A stretch of DNA of 64,000 nt from Synechococcaceae cyanobacterium (GTDB lineage Bacteria; Cyanobacteriota; Cyanobacteriia; PCC-6307; Cyanobiaceae), in NCBI GenBank assembly GCA_947378425.1, contig CANCJV010000009.1, positions 27,066-91,065 on the forward strand, in the 5' to 3' direction. The first letter of the stretch is position 1. Every line of letters begins with the position of its first letter. The notes beneath the pieces were generated by a model. It had not been told where the DNA came from. It ran no database searches and saw nothing but the letters and a program-made list of their open reading frames with translations. Below, piece after piece: positions 17,409 to 26,533 of this stretch. Position numbers and translations under genes: made by a program.

Positions 17409-19217
17409 ATGTGTGGAATTTTCGGCATCGCCGGTCCGCGGTACTCTGTTAGTACTCGGGGTCAGTCGGCGAGGCTCCTTGCAAGCCGCGGTCCCGATGG
17501 TTTTGGTGAGCATGTTGATGATGCGGGGTCCGTCTACTTAGCTCACACTCGCCTGGCCGTGATCGACCTATCGCCACGTGGCGCCCAGCCGATTTGCAAC
17601 GAGGACGGCACGGTCTGGATCACTTTCAACGGCGAGATCTATGGCCACGCCCTGCTGCGTGCAGAGCTCGAGCTGTTGGGACACCGCTTTGCCTCGGCGA
17701 CCGACACCGAGGTCATCGTCCATGCCTACGAGCAGTGGGGCATCGAGTGCTTGTCGCGTCTGAATGGCATGTTCGCCTTCGGACTGTGGGATTCGCGCAA
17801 AGGCAAGCTCTTCCTCGTTCGGGACAGGCTGGGCATCAAGCCCCTGTACTGGGGCCTTTTCGACGGCACGCTGGCCTTTGCTTCCGACAGCCGCGCGGTG
17901 GTCGGACTGCCCTTCGCCACGAGAGACCTCGATCCTTCCGCGCTTTGCGGCTACCTGCTCTATCGATACGTATCTGGTGAGCAGTCGATCTGGCGCGGCG
18001 TCAAGCGGCTGCTACCCGGACACCTGCTTGAGTTCGACGTTTCCGAATCCAGAGCGCAGATTCGCCGCTACTGGTCACTTCCGTTAGAGCAACGTGACTG
18101 GCGAGTGGACGATGCTCTGGATCACTTCTCTGAGCTGTTCAGACGTTCGGTCAGCGACTGCCTGGTCAGCGATGTGCCACTCGGCGTCTTCCTGAGCGGC
18201 GGTTATGACTCGTCAGCAGTTGCTTGTGCCGCTTCGGGCATGACCCGGGAGCTCAACACCTTCAGCATCGGCTTTGAAGGGTGGGACCGGGACGAACGCG
18301 CTGCAGCAGCCGAAACGGCCGCCCAGTTGGCTGCCTTACACCGTGAAGCTGTACTCGGGCCTGAGCAGTTCGCCACGCTCGACGAGGTCATCGGAGCTTA
18401 CGACGAGCCGTTGGCCGACAGCTCAATCTTCCCCACGTATCTGCTTTGTCGCCAAGTGCGGCAACACGCCAAGGTGGCTTTGTCTGGCGATGGCGGCGAC
18501 GAGCTGTTCGGTGGCTACAACTGGTATAAGCACACGGTCTATGCATCGGCCCGCAAGCAGTTGGCGTTTGCACTGGAGCCACTGCTGGCAGCGGCAGGTC
18601 TGGGCGGAACGAGCATGGGCCAACGCTGCTCACCCGCAGCGCACTACCGGCTGATGACCTCCCCGACCTTCTCGCTGTCGCAGATCGCGCGTCTCTTCCC
18701 TGCGATCCCGACGCAGGCCAGGCCTGATGACGCGGCCTACCTCTATCGGGCCCACCTGAAGCCGGGCCTGAAGGGCTACCGCCGCTGGCAGTATGTGGAC
18801 CTGAATACTTTCCTCGTGGACAACAACCTCGCCAAGGTAGATAGGGCCTCAATGGCTCAAGGGCTGGAGGTGCGTGTTCCCCTACTCGATCACCGCATTG
18901 TCGAATTTGCCTTCTCGCTGCCTGAGCAGCTTCGGGCCACGCGTGCGCAGCATAAGGTCCTTCTTGCGAACTGGTTGCATGCTTCAGGCCTCGGGAATGT
19001 GGTGACTAGGCCCAAGCAGGGCTTCAGCAGCCCTTGGCGCAGCTTCTGGTCGACCCAGGACATGGCGGACGAACTGCGAAAAGGCTGGCTTGTTCGCAGC
19101 GGCTGGGTCGACCCAAGAGAACTTAATGCCCTTCTGGAGGTAAACGAAGCTGGCCGAGACCTGCAGCTTCTGGTGCTGGCCACGCTGGACCGCTGGGCGA
19201 GCCAGTGGTCTACCTAG
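17409..19217 (+). CDS. asnB: Asparagine synthase (glutamine-hydrolysing)-type amidotransferase
   Basis: 602 residues. The N-terminal Ntn glutaminase starts directly with the nucleophile Cys2 (MCGIFGIAG), with the FNGEIYG and RDRLGIKPLYW loops. The synthetase domain has the PP-loop SGGYDSSAVA near residue 264 and GDGGDELFGGY near 362. Classical AsnB makes asparagine; copies inside exopolysaccharide/exosortase loci are thought to amidate another carboxylate, for example a sugar acid (inference, consistent with the uronate-forming dehydrogenase at the left end of the island). The ATG 17409 start is fixed by the required Cys2. A true asparagine synthetase cannot be excluded. Confidence 0.88.
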   Translation: MCGIFGIAGPRYSVSTRGQSARLLASRGPDGFGEHVDDAGSVYLAHTRLAVIDLSPRGAQPICNEDGTVWITFNGEIYGHALLRAELELLGHRFASATDTEVIVHAYEQWGIECLSRLNGMFAFGLWDSRKGKLFLVRDRLGIKPLYWGLFDGTLAFASDSRAVVGLPFATRDLDPSALCGYLLYRYVSGEQSIWRGVKRLLPGHLLEFDVSESRAQIRRYWSLPLEQRDWRVDDALDHFSELFRRSVSDCLVSDVPLGVFLSGGYDSSAVACAASGMTRELNTFSIGFEGWDRDERAAAAETAAQLAALHREAVLGPEQFATLDEVIGAYDEPLADSSIFPTYLLCRQVRQHAKVALSGDGGDELFGGYNWYKHTVYASARKQLAFALEPLLAAAGLGGTSMGQRCSPAAHYRLMTSPTFSLSQIARLFPAIPTQARPDDAAYLYRAHLKPGLKGYRRWQYVDLNTFLVDNNLAKVDRASMAQGLEVRVPLLDHRIVEFAFSLPEQLRATRAQHKVLLANWLHASGLGNVVTRPKQGFSSPWRSFWSTQDMADELRKGWLVRSGWVDPRELNALLEVNEAGRDLQLLVLATLDRWASQWST

Positions 19218-19245
19218 TTCCCGATATTATTCCCTGCGATCCAAG

Positions 19246-20259
19246 TTGACTAACCTTGTTGTCCCGGACCTCGTGTCCACAGTGATACCCGCCTACAACC
19301 GCGGGTCGATGCTTGGCGAGGCCGTGCACAGCGTGCTCCAGCAAACCTGGCAGCCTATCGAGATCATCATCGTCGACGATGGCTCCACCGACGACACGCT
19401 CCAAGTCGCTAAAGAGCTGATGGAGCAGCACCCCGACGCCGTGCATGTGATCGCCAAGCCCAATGGTGGTCCTGGCCCGGCGCGTGAGGCAGGTCGGCAG
19501 CGCGCTCGGGGAGAGTTCATTCAGTATTTAGACAGCGACGACCGGCTTCTGCCGGATAAGTTCACTGTCCAGGTTGAGGCGCTGCGCCGCCACCCAGAGT
19601 GCGGTATCGCTTACGGGAAGACACGCTTGATCGATGTGCAAGGGTGTGTGCTCAAGAGCCCTTTCAAGTGGACTGCGCGAGAGTTTCCTTACCTCTTCCC
19701 TACCCTGCTGGTCGACCGCTGGTGGTGCACGCACACGCCACTCTACCGCCGTTCTCTGACCGATTTGATGGGGCCTTGGAGTGACCTTCGCTACTCCCAG
19801 GACTGGGAGTACGACGCGCGCGCCGGCGCGAGGGGTACACGGCTGGTGTATTGCCCCATGGATGTCAGCGAGCACCGTACCCATGCCGGCATCAGGCAAA
19901 CGGGTGGTGGGCAATGGTTGGAGCCGATGGACCGGGTGCGCTTCTTTGGCCTGCTGCTTCAGCACGCGCAGGCGGCAGGAGTGCCGGCGCAGTCGCCCGA
20001 GATGCGGCATTTCATCCGCTGGACCTTCAGCCATGCACGACAATGCGCATTGCTTGGTCACGAGGATGCGGCGCGCACGCTGTTCGACTTGGCTTGCTGC
20101 GCCGCGGGTTCGCCATCTGTGGACCTGCGCGTCTACGGGACCTTGGCAAGCTTGCTCGGCTGGCGACGTACTGCTGGACTGGCGGAGAGCCTGGTCGCTG
20201 CCGTGGGCCGTCGGTCGGGTCCTGACACCCGCCCGCAGTCCTGGACGGGGAAGAGCTGA
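19246..20259 (+). CDS. Family 2 glycosyltransferase (copy A1 of a duplicated module)
   Basis: 337 residues with a TTG start, the only reasonable codon before the catalytic core VSTVIPAYNRGSMLGEAV. It continues with IIIVDDGSTDDTLQVA, GEFIQYLDSDDRLLPDKF and RYSQDWEYDARAGA in the acceptor half. It is a full-length paralogue of the gene at 21930: the segments GRQRARGEFIQYLDSDD and LRYSQDWEYDARAGA are identical and the C-terminal halves align throughout. Copy A1 is followed by a decayed partner, while the other copy has an intact one. Sugar specificity is unknown. Confidence 0.86.
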   Translation: MTNLVVPDLVSTVIPAYNRGSMLGEAVHSVLQQTWQPIEIIIVDDGSTDDTLQVAKELMEQHPDAVHVIAKPNGGPGPAREAGRQRARGEFIQYLDSDDRLLPDKFTVQVEALRRHPECGIAYGKTRLIDVQGCVLKSPFKWTAREFPYLFPTLLVDRWWCTHTPLYRRSLTDLMGPWSDLRYSQDWEYDARAGARGTRLVYCPMDVSEHRTHAGIRQTGGGQWLEPMDRVRFFGLLLQHAQAAGVPAQSPEMRHFIRWTFSHARQCALLGHEDAARTLFDLACCAAGSPSVDLRVYGTLASLLGWRRTAGLAESLVAAVGRRSGPDTRPQSWTGKS

Positions 20260-20577
20260 CCGTATATCTACAAATCACTGCGTCTTTTTCCGAAGGCCCG
20301 CACAGGGACCTCCCTTGAGCTGCCGAGCGGCTGGCGCGGCTGTTCGGCATGGGTGTGCAGGACACGACAGTGTGCGGCTGATCCCTTATTCTCAGGCGGG
20401 CGGCAGATGTCGTAATCATATTCTGCTTCGTCGACATGGCACTGCAGTGCGAACCATCCTCGTCGATCTATCGCCGAGACCAGGGGAAGCGTCTGGTCTT
20501 CCTTAGCAACAACAACCCGATGTCGACGGTGCCGGGTATCTACGCTTCACTGCCGCAGCGCTGATGTTTTTCAGACC
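20260..20577. other. Gene-free stretch before a GT2 remnant
   Basis: 318 bases with no intact ORF. Short open segments in shifting frames (for example ILLRRHGTAVRTILVDLSPR) suggest decayed coding sequence, but no family can be named. No hairpin or RNA gene was noticed. Confidence 0.4.
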
Positions 20578-21143
20578 ATGAGCCTGACGACCGTTTCTGT
20601 GGTGATGGGCGTCGACAATGGCGCCCCATACCTTTTCTCACGTTGGACAGCGTGTTGATACAGCAAGATTTAGATCTTAAGTTCATCTCTCGTCGACTGG
20701 TCGGTTCTCCGATGGCACAGTCTGGATCCTGGACCGTCGGGGCTGGAAGACACACGCTTGCTTGCCGTGCACCAAGCCATGGCGGGTGACGGACATACTC
20801 GTCAGGGGCTACCAACTGACCCGGGGCGAGTTCATCGCTCGGCACGATGCCACATGAGACCTGTCCCTCCAGGCTCTTGCTGAAACAGACCGCCTGCTTC
20901 AGCTGCCCGTGCAGCGGCAGACCCCTACTGGCGTTCCGCCGCCTGATGCCACGCCGGCGGAACGCCAGCAGGCCTCCAGCGATCCCGGTACGACCAGCAA
21001 TTGTGGCTAAGACCTGCATCTCCGGCTTTAGACGGCTGGTTCCGCAATCGACGTTTTGTCCCTCTATATTTCAGTCGCGGATCACTGGCTCCTTCACCTC
21101 GGCCTGATCGACGAACCCCTTTACCTCTATCGCCCTCGTTGAT
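20578..21143 (+). pseudogene. Decayed GT2 glycosyltransferase (broken copy of the gene at 22938)
   Basis: It begins MSLTTVSVVMGVDNGAPYL, matching the intact paralogue start VSVVMGVCNGMPHLGQ. Frameshifts and stops follow. Readable pieces include IQQDLDLKF, LTRGEFIARHDA-like sequence near 20820-20850, RLLLKQTAC, and finally SVADHWLLHLGLIDEPLYLY near 21071-21130, corresponding to LADHGLLAYVSASLYCL in the intact gene. The order of pieces is collinear with the paralogue over its first two-thirds, so this is a degraded duplicate rather than chance similarity. Its 3' end runs into the start of the deacetylase gene. Confidence 0.75.
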
Positions 21144-21933
21144 CCTTCTAGTCAGCCTCAGCTTTGATGACGGACTGGATGTCCACCTTGATCGTGTTCT
21201 GCCACGTCTCGACAGATTCGACATGCGGGGCACCTTTTATCTGCCCCTCAATGCCCCCACGATCGACGCGCGACATCAGGAGTGGCAGCAGGCCGCTGCC
21301 GCAGGCCACGAGCTGGGCTGTCACACCATCTTCCATCCCGCCGTCAGCAGCAAGACCTGGGTCACCCCGGGCATCGCTCTGGAGAGCTACTGCCTCGATC
21401 GCATGGAGCGCGAGCTGGCCGTGGCGGCCACGCAGCTGCGCCTGCTCGACGGACAGCCGCAACGTACCTTCGCCTTCCCCTGCGGCAATCCCCATCTGGG
21501 GCGCCAGGGCATGCCGCGGCGCTTGCTGCGTCGCCTCGGCCTGGAGCGCACTCGCCTGGCGGGTTGGGTGGATCGGTTTCAGCTGGATCTCGGCGCCTCG
21601 CTGACGGATTACACCCCCCTGGTTCGCAAGCATTTCCCGGCTGCCCGCCGCGGTGGCTTGCCGGCCCACCAGCTGCCGGCCATTCCGCCGGATCGCTTCG
21701 CCATCCAGGCCTTCGAAGCGGATGGCAAAACCGCATCCGAACTGGTCAGTGCCGTGGAGCAGGCCTCTGCACACGGTGGCTGGCTTGTGTTCTGCTTCCA
21801 CGGCATTGGCGGCGGCCATCACCTCAGCTGCGACCTAGAGGCTTTTGATCAGCTGCTAGCGCTTCTCGCTGCCAGAGCCGACCTGCAGGTCCTCACCGTT
21901 CTCGATGCTGCCCGGCGCCTGTGGCCAGCATGA
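21139..21933 (+). CDS. Polysaccharide deacetylase (carbohydrate esterase 4-type)
   Basis: 264 residues from TTG 21139; the frame is open further upstream, but that part overlaps the GT2 remnant and is not conserved. CE4 motifs: SFDDG at 8-12 (catalytic base Asp and metal Asp), HTIFHP near 57-62 (metal histidines), FAFPCGNPH near 110 and HGIGGG near 222. It removes N- or O-acetyl groups from a glycan with a divalent metal. No signal peptide is seen, so it may act on cytosolic lipid-linked intermediates rather than on exported polymer (inference). The stop overlaps the next ATG (ATGA). Confidence 0.85.
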   Translation: MILLVSLSFDDGLDVHLDRVLPRLDRFDMRGTFYLPLNAPTIDARHQEWQQAAAAGHELGCHTIFHPAVSSKTWVTPGIALESYCLDRMERELAVAATQLRLLDGQPQRTFAFPCGNPHLGRQGMPRRLLRRLGLERTRLAGWVDRFQLDLGASLTDYTPLVRKHFPAARRGGLPAHQLPAIPPDRFAIQAFEADGKTASELVSAVEQASAHGGWLVFCFHGIGGGHHLSCDLEAFDQLLALLAARADLQVLTVLDAARRLWPA

Positions 21934-22931
21934 CCTCTCCGATTGTTCCAGGGCTGGTGAGCACCATCATCCCGGTGTTCAACCGCGCCGCCATGCTTCG
22001 CGAAGCCGTGGACAGCGTGCTCTCCCAGAGCTGGCCCCACATCGAGATCCTTATCTGCGATGACGGCTCCACCGATGACACCGTGGCCCTCGGCCGTCAG
22101 TTGTCGGCGATCGATTCGCGCATCACCTATCTGTGGAACCCCAATCGCGGCGCCGGTGCCGCCCGTGAGGCCGGTCGCCAGCGCGCCCGCGGGGAATTCA
22201 TTCAGTACCTCGACAGCGACGACAGCCTCTGGCCCCACAAGTTTGAACGGCAGATTGCCGCTCTGAGGGCCCAGTCCGGCTGTGGTGTCGCTTACGGCTG
22301 GATCCGTCTCTGCCCCCAGGACGGAGTCCCCGCCACCTCCGCCCACAAGTGGTCGGGGCGTTCACTGCCCACCCTTTTCCCCCATCTGCTGGTGGACCGA
22401 TGGTGGAACACCAATGCGCCCCTCTGGCGCCGTTCGGTGACCGATCGCATCGGCCCCTGGAGCAACCTCCGCTATTCCCAGGACTGGGAGTACGACGCCC
22501 GCGCGGGTGCTCTGGGGATTCAGCTGGCCTACGTGCCTGAGTTCGTCTGTGATCAGCGTCATCACGCTGCTCAGCGCCAGACCGGCCACGGCCGCTGGCT
22601 GGATCCCGCGGACCGTGTGGAGTTCTTCAGTATGCTGCTCCACTGTGCACGCCAGGCCGGTGTGGTGGCCGATTCGCTTGAATCCATCCATTTGAGCCGC
22701 TGGACGTTCGCCCACGCACGGGAGTGCGCCCTTCTCGGTGATGAAGCTGCAGCAGCCTCTCTGTTTCAGCTTTCTGTCGAGGCTTCCGCTGCAGGCTCCG
22801 CCGACAGGCTTTTCTTTCGTGGTGTGGCGCAGCTACTCGGGTGGCGCCGCGCCAGCGGGCTAACCGAGGCGATTCGATCATCATTCAAGACAAAACCTGG
22901 TCGTCACACCCTCAAGCAGTCCTGGTTGTAG
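21930..22931 (+). CDS. Family 2 glycosyltransferase (copy A2 of the duplicated module)
   Basis: 333 residues, start ATG 21930 in an ATGA overlap with the deacetylase. Catalytic core: VSTIIPVFNRAAMLREAV, ILICDDGSTDDTVALG, GEFIQYLDSDDSLWPHKF, RYSQDWEYDARAGA. It is a close full-length paralogue of the gene at 19246, including the HARECALLG segment near the C-terminus. The neighbouring downstream GT2 is intact, unlike the corresponding gene after copy A1, which makes this the functional-looking module. Confidence 0.88.
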   Translation: MTSPIVPGLVSTIIPVFNRAAMLREAVDSVLSQSWPHIEILICDDGSTDDTVALGRQLSAIDSRITYLWNPNRGAGAAREAGRQRARGEFIQYLDSDDSLWPHKFERQIAALRAQSGCGVAYGWIRLCPQDGVPATSAHKWSGRSLPTLFPHLLVDRWWNTNAPLWRRSVTDRIGPWSNLRYSQDWEYDARAGALGIQLAYVPEFVCDQRHHAAQRQTGHGRWLDPADRVEFFSMLLHCARQAGVVADSLESIHLSRWTFAHARECALLGDEAAAASLFQLSVEASAAGSADRLFFRGVAQLLGWRRASGLTEAIRSSFKTKPGRHTLKQSWL

Positions 22932-22937
22932 GTCGTG

Positions 22938-23891
22938 ATGCTTAAACCGGATGTATCTGTTGTGATGGGTGTTTGTAATGGCATGCCCCATTTAGGCCAG
23001 GCTGTATCAAGTATTCTCGACCAACAGGGCGTTTCTCTTGAGCTGATTGTCGTTGATGACGGTTCAACTGATGGCACCTTGGCTTTCCTTGAGGGCGCCG
23101 CGAAATATGATGGTCGCTTGCGCATTGTCCAGCAGGCCAACTCAGGGCTTACGCGTGCTTTGATAGTTGGCTGTGATCTTGCTCGAGGCGATTATATTGC
23201 TCGCCAGGATAGCGATGACTATTCCCTCCCAAATCGCCTTTCCCTTCAGAAAAGTCTTCTTGACGAGTCCTCGGAGCTTGCTTTCGTCTCTTGTCTCACA
23301 AATATTGTTGGTCCTTCTGGCGAGTTTCTCTATCAATCATCTCGTCCTCTTGATCCTGTTGCGGCTACATCTGTTCTTCGCCATCAGCGAGGGGGGCCTG
23401 TGCACGGCAGTGTGATGATGAGAAGAGAAGCATATTATGCTTGTGGTGGATATCGATCAGAGTTCTACTTTTCTCAGGACAACGATCTTTGGTTGCGGCT
23501 TGCTGATCACGGTCTGCTCGCCTATGTATCGGCGTCTTTGTATTGTCTCCGCATTCATCCATCCTCAATCAGTGGAAGCCTGCATTTCCTGAAGGTGCCG
23601 TTTGCTGAGGCTGTTAGCAAGTCCTACCAAGCAAGGCAGTCGGGATCATCTGACGAACTTATCCTTCGTCGCCTTACAAAACTGCCCACAAGTAGGTCAT
23701 CTTCGTCCAATCTTCCCGAATCATGCTTCTTAACCAATTATTTCATAGGAAGCCTGCTTCTTCGCAATCGTGATCGTCGCAGCCTGAAGTACCTCCTCGC
23801 CTCTTTTTCTTTGAGTCCTGTTTATTTTCGCGCCTTGCCTAAGTTGCCCCTCGCTTTCTTTTTGCAACTGACTCGTCTCTTAAGGAGATGA
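22938..23891 (+). CDS. Family 2 glycosyltransferase (intact copy B)
   Basis: 317 residues from ATG 22938 (GTG 22935 also possible). Core motifs: VSVVMGVCNGMPHLGQAV, LIVVDDGSTDGTLAFL, GDYIARQDSDDYSLPNRL, SQDNDLWLRLADHG, then YCLRIHPSSISG. The latter half uses more A/T-ending codons than the preceding gene. The remnant at 20578 is a broken relative. The stop overlaps the next ATG by four bases, so the deacetylase, both GT2 genes and the following GT4 gene form one translation-coupled string. Confidence 0.88.
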   Translation: MLKPDVSVVMGVCNGMPHLGQAVSSILDQQGVSLELIVVDDGSTDGTLAFLEGAAKYDGRLRIVQQANSGLTRALIVGCDLARGDYIARQDSDDYSLPNRLSLQKSLLDESSELAFVSCLTNIVGPSGEFLYQSSRPLDPVAATSVLRHQRGGPVHGSVMMRREAYYACGGYRSEFYFSQDNDLWLRLADHGLLAYVSASLYCLRIHPSSISGSLHFLKVPFAEAVSKSYQARQSGSSDELILRRLTKLPTSRSSSSNLPESCFLTNYFIGSLLLRNRDRRSLKYLLASFSLSPVYFRALPKLPLAFFLQLTRLLRR

Positions 23892-25039
23892 ATATCCTGT
23901 TCGCCGCGGATGTTCCGCCAGATCCCAATTCTGGCGCAGCCGGCACCGAATGGCAGACGATCGCGGCCCTGTGCCAGGCGGGACACCAGGTCGATGCCAT
24001 CTGGAGGGATGATCTGCCGCAACGCATCCGCCACGGCAATCTCCACTATCTTCTGGAATTGCCACTGGGCTACCGACAAGTGATTCGGAGTCGGTGCAAA
24101 TCCAAGCAATACGATGTCATTCATGTCAACCAATCTCATGGCTTTCTGGCTGCCCAGGACCACCGGCGTCTGGGCCGTCCAGGTGTGTTCGTTATGCGCA
24201 GCCACGGTCTGGATGATCACATGGAGCAGGTGCTGCGTCCCTGGCGCCAGAAGCTGGGCATTGCATCCCGGCCGCTGCGCACGCGGCTTGTCGGTTCCGT
24301 GATTGATGCCGCCCTGCGTCGCCACGATCGCCTCGCCTACAGGGCCGTCGACGGGGTGATCGTCAGCTCCAGCCAGGATGCCGACTTCCTAGTCCAGCAG
24401 CGCGGGATGCGGCCCGAGCGGGTCGCCTGTGTTCCTCAGGCGCCTTCGGCCGCCTTCTTGGAGGCGCCCCTCCAACCCATGTGCGTCCAGAGGCTGAAGC
24501 GGGTGCTGCATGTGGGTACCTACGCCTATTTCAAGGGCAGCCCCACCGTGGCCGCTGCCATCCCCCTTCTCCTACAGAGCCACCCCGATCTCCAGATCAC
24601 CTGGGTCTGCCAGCAACGCGACCACGCCGCAATCGAGGCCACGATCGGATCCCCTTATCGCCAACGGCTGCAGTTGCTCGACTGGATGCCCCAACCGGCG
24701 TTGGTGTCGCTCTTCGACCAGCACGGCATCTTTCTCTGCCCCTCGCTGTTCGAAGGATTCGGCAAGGTGTTTCTGGAGGCCATGGCTCGCGGACTGTGCG
24801 TTGTGGGGACGCCGACAGGCGGCATGGCTGATCTGATCAACCACCGCTCCAATGGCCTCCTGGTGAATGTCCACGACATCCAGGGGTTGACTGATGCCGT
24901 GTCGTGGCTGGTTCAGAAGCCTGCACACGCTTTTGCACTCTCCGATGTCGCCGCTCAGACGGCTCGCCTTTATAGCTGGAGTCGTGTCGCCACGGAGACT
25001 GAGGGCTTTTATCAAAGTCTGCTTGCACTGAAGAGTTAG
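23888..25039 (+). CDS. Family 4 glycosyltransferase
   Basis: 383-residue GT-B enzyme starting MNILFAADVPPDPNSGAAGT, the N-terminal glycine-rich acceptor loop. The C-terminal donor domain begins near residue 205 (RVLHVGTYAYFKG) and has LCPSLFEGFGKVFLEAMARG with the two glutamates that bind the nucleotide sugar, then GTPTGGMADLI. It starts in an ATGA overlap with the upstream GT2 gene and ends ten bases before the acetyltransferase, so it is in the same operon. Donor sugar unknown. Confidence 0.88.
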   Translation: MNILFAADVPPDPNSGAAGTEWQTIAALCQAGHQVDAIWRDDLPQRIRHGNLHYLLELPLGYRQVIRSRCKSKQYDVIHVNQSHGFLAAQDHRRLGRPGVFVMRSHGLDDHMEQVLRPWRQKLGIASRPLRTRLVGSVIDAALRRHDRLAYRAVDGVIVSSSQDADFLVQQRGMRPERVACVPQAPSAAFLEAPLQPMCVQRLKRVLHVGTYAYFKGSPTVAAAIPLLLQSHPDLQITWVCQQRDHAAIEATIGSPYRQRLQLLDWMPQPALVSLFDQHGIFLCPSLFEGFGKVFLEAMARGLCVVGTPTGGMADLINHRSNGLLVNVHDIQGLTDAVSWLVQKPAHAFALSDVAAQTARLYSWSRVATETEGFYQSLLALKS

Positions 25040-25048
25040 TCCACCGCG

Positions 25049-25624
25049 ATGCCATCGAATCTTGCGCGTTTCCATTACCAGGCTCAACTGTTCCGGCAGA
25101 CTGCCTTGTCAAGGATCAGGGTCCATGGCTATCGCCTGATGGGCTCTAGCACGATCCATCCCAAGTGCCTGTTTGGGCCCCATGTGAGAATTGATCGCCC
25201 TCATTTGCTTGAGATGGGTCAGCGGTGTGTACTTCAGCAAGGGGTGTGGCTCCTGATTGGATCGGATTCGGCCTCGCTTCAGGTGGGCGAATTCACGTTC
25301 TTCGGCCGGGATGTGGAGATCGAGGTCTCCACCTCGGTGGTGATTGGTAAGCACTGCCTCATTGCACCAGGCGTGTACATCACGGATCACAACCATGACG
25401 TGAGCGCCGAGCTTCCCATGTTTGAGGCTCCTTGCATCCATGGCCCTGTGGATATCGGTGATAATGTCTGGATCGGTGCCAAAGCCATTATTCTGCCAGG
25501 CGTCACGATTGAAACTGGAGCCGTTGTTGGTGCTGGTTCGGTGGTAACCAGGTCCGTGGCGCGGGATATGGTGGTTGCGGGTGTGCCAGCGCGTCCGATC
25601 AGGTCCCGTTTCTCAGCTTCCTGA
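25049..25624 (+). CDS. Left-handed beta-helix acyltransferase (WcaF/maltose O-acetyltransferase-like)
   Basis: 191 residues. The hexapeptide-repeat fold is visible from about residue 60 to 185 (VGEFTFFGRDVEIEVS, VVIGKHCLIAPGVYI, VDIGDNVWIGAKAIILPGV), with the catalytic histidine in ITDHNHDVS and a terminal VVAGVPARPIR loop. It likely transfers acetyl from acetyl-CoA to a sugar hydroxyl of the repeat unit, as a trimer in the cytoplasm. It is four bases from the next start and ten from the upstream stop. A starting position upstream of the helix adds about 50 residues of less regular sequence. Confidence 0.86.
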   Translation: MPSNLARFHYQAQLFRQTALSRIRVHGYRLMGSSTIHPKCLFGPHVRIDRPHLLEMGQRCVLQQGVWLLIGSDSASLQVGEFTFFGRDVEIEVSTSVVIGKHCLIAPGVYITDHNHDVSAELPMFEAPCIHGPVDIGDNVWIGAKAIILPGVTIETGAVVGAGSVVTRSVARDMVVAGVPARPIRSRFSAS

Positions 25625-25627
25625 ACC

Positions 25628-26533
25628 GTGAATCGTCTTCCCAATTCCATTCCGCGCCTGCGTGCAGAGCTCTTGCGCTTTCGCACACTTGCCGTTGCGC
25701 AGGCCCTGACACTTCGATCGGAGAGTCCCTGCTGCCTTCACAGATCTCTGTTTGGTTTTCCGTTCATCATCGATGTCTCGGCCTCGGCCACTCATGCCCT
25801 CCTATGGCTTGAGGGAGAGCGGTTGATCGCTGAACGTTTTCTGTTGCGGTCGCTGCTTCGCCCAGGCATGAACGTGGTGGATGTAGGTGCCAATATCGGT
25901 TACTACTTGCTCCTGTTTGAGTCTGTTATCGGACCAACCGGGCATGTACTGCTGATCGAGCCATCGCCTGAGAATCTGCCCCAGATCCGCCGTGCCCTGG
26001 AGATCAATAGCTTCACCAACACCAGACTTGAGGCCATCGCAGTGGGTGCCCACGAGGGACTGGTTGGGCTTCGCTCTGGCATCAACAGCGGTGTTGCTGA
26101 ACTTCAGCAAGCCTCTTATCAGGTCCCGATCCGTCCATTGGATGCGGTCGTCCGCGACAGTGTTGATTTCATCAAGATTGACGTGGAGGGCTTTGAACTT
26201 GATGTGCTCAAGGGTGCGTCTGGTGTTCTGCAGCACGATCGACCGACGATGTTCCTCGAAGTCCATCCTCACATCCTTGGCCGCTTTGGTACAAGCCTGG
26301 CGGCTGTGATTGCTGAGGTGTCCAGGTACTATCCCGATTTCGAGATCCATTATGTCCCGCTGGCTGCTCAATCCTTGAAGACCAAGCTGGCTGAGCGCTA
26401 TCTCAACAGAGATCAACTCCGGCGAGCAAACGATGTGAATGACTTCCTTCTGAACTTCGCGACCTACACTGGCAGTTCTGATTCAACATTCTGGATCGTT
26501 GGCCGAGCACCTGATGAACTCCCCCCTGGATGA
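25628..26533 (+). CDS. FkbM-family SAM-dependent methyltransferase
   Basis: 301 residues, GTG start four bases after the acetyltransferase. SAM motif I VVDVGANIGYYLLLF near residue 80, VLLIEPSPENL, and the FkbM signature FIKIDVEGFELDVLKGA near 180. It probably O-methylates a sugar of the glycan. Unlike the FkbM gene at 3029, its composition is that of the surrounding GC-rich island, and the two proteins are only distantly alike, so they are not recent duplicates. It overlaps the next gene by 20 bases if that starts at 26514. Confidence 0.88.
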   Translation: MNRLPNSIPRLRAELLRFRTLAVAQALTLRSESPCCLHRSLFGFPFIIDVSASATHALLWLEGERLIAERFLLRSLLRPGMNVVDVGANIGYYLLLFESVIGPTGHVLLIEPSPENLPQIRRALEINSFTNTRLEAIAVGAHEGLVGLRSGINSGVAELQQASYQVPIRPLDAVVRDSVDFIKIDVEGFELDVLKGASGVLQHDRPTMFLEVHPHILGRFGTSLAAVIAEVSRYYPDFEIHYVPLAAQSLKTKLAERYLNRDQLRRANDVNDFLLNFATYTGSSDSTFWIVGRAPDELPPG

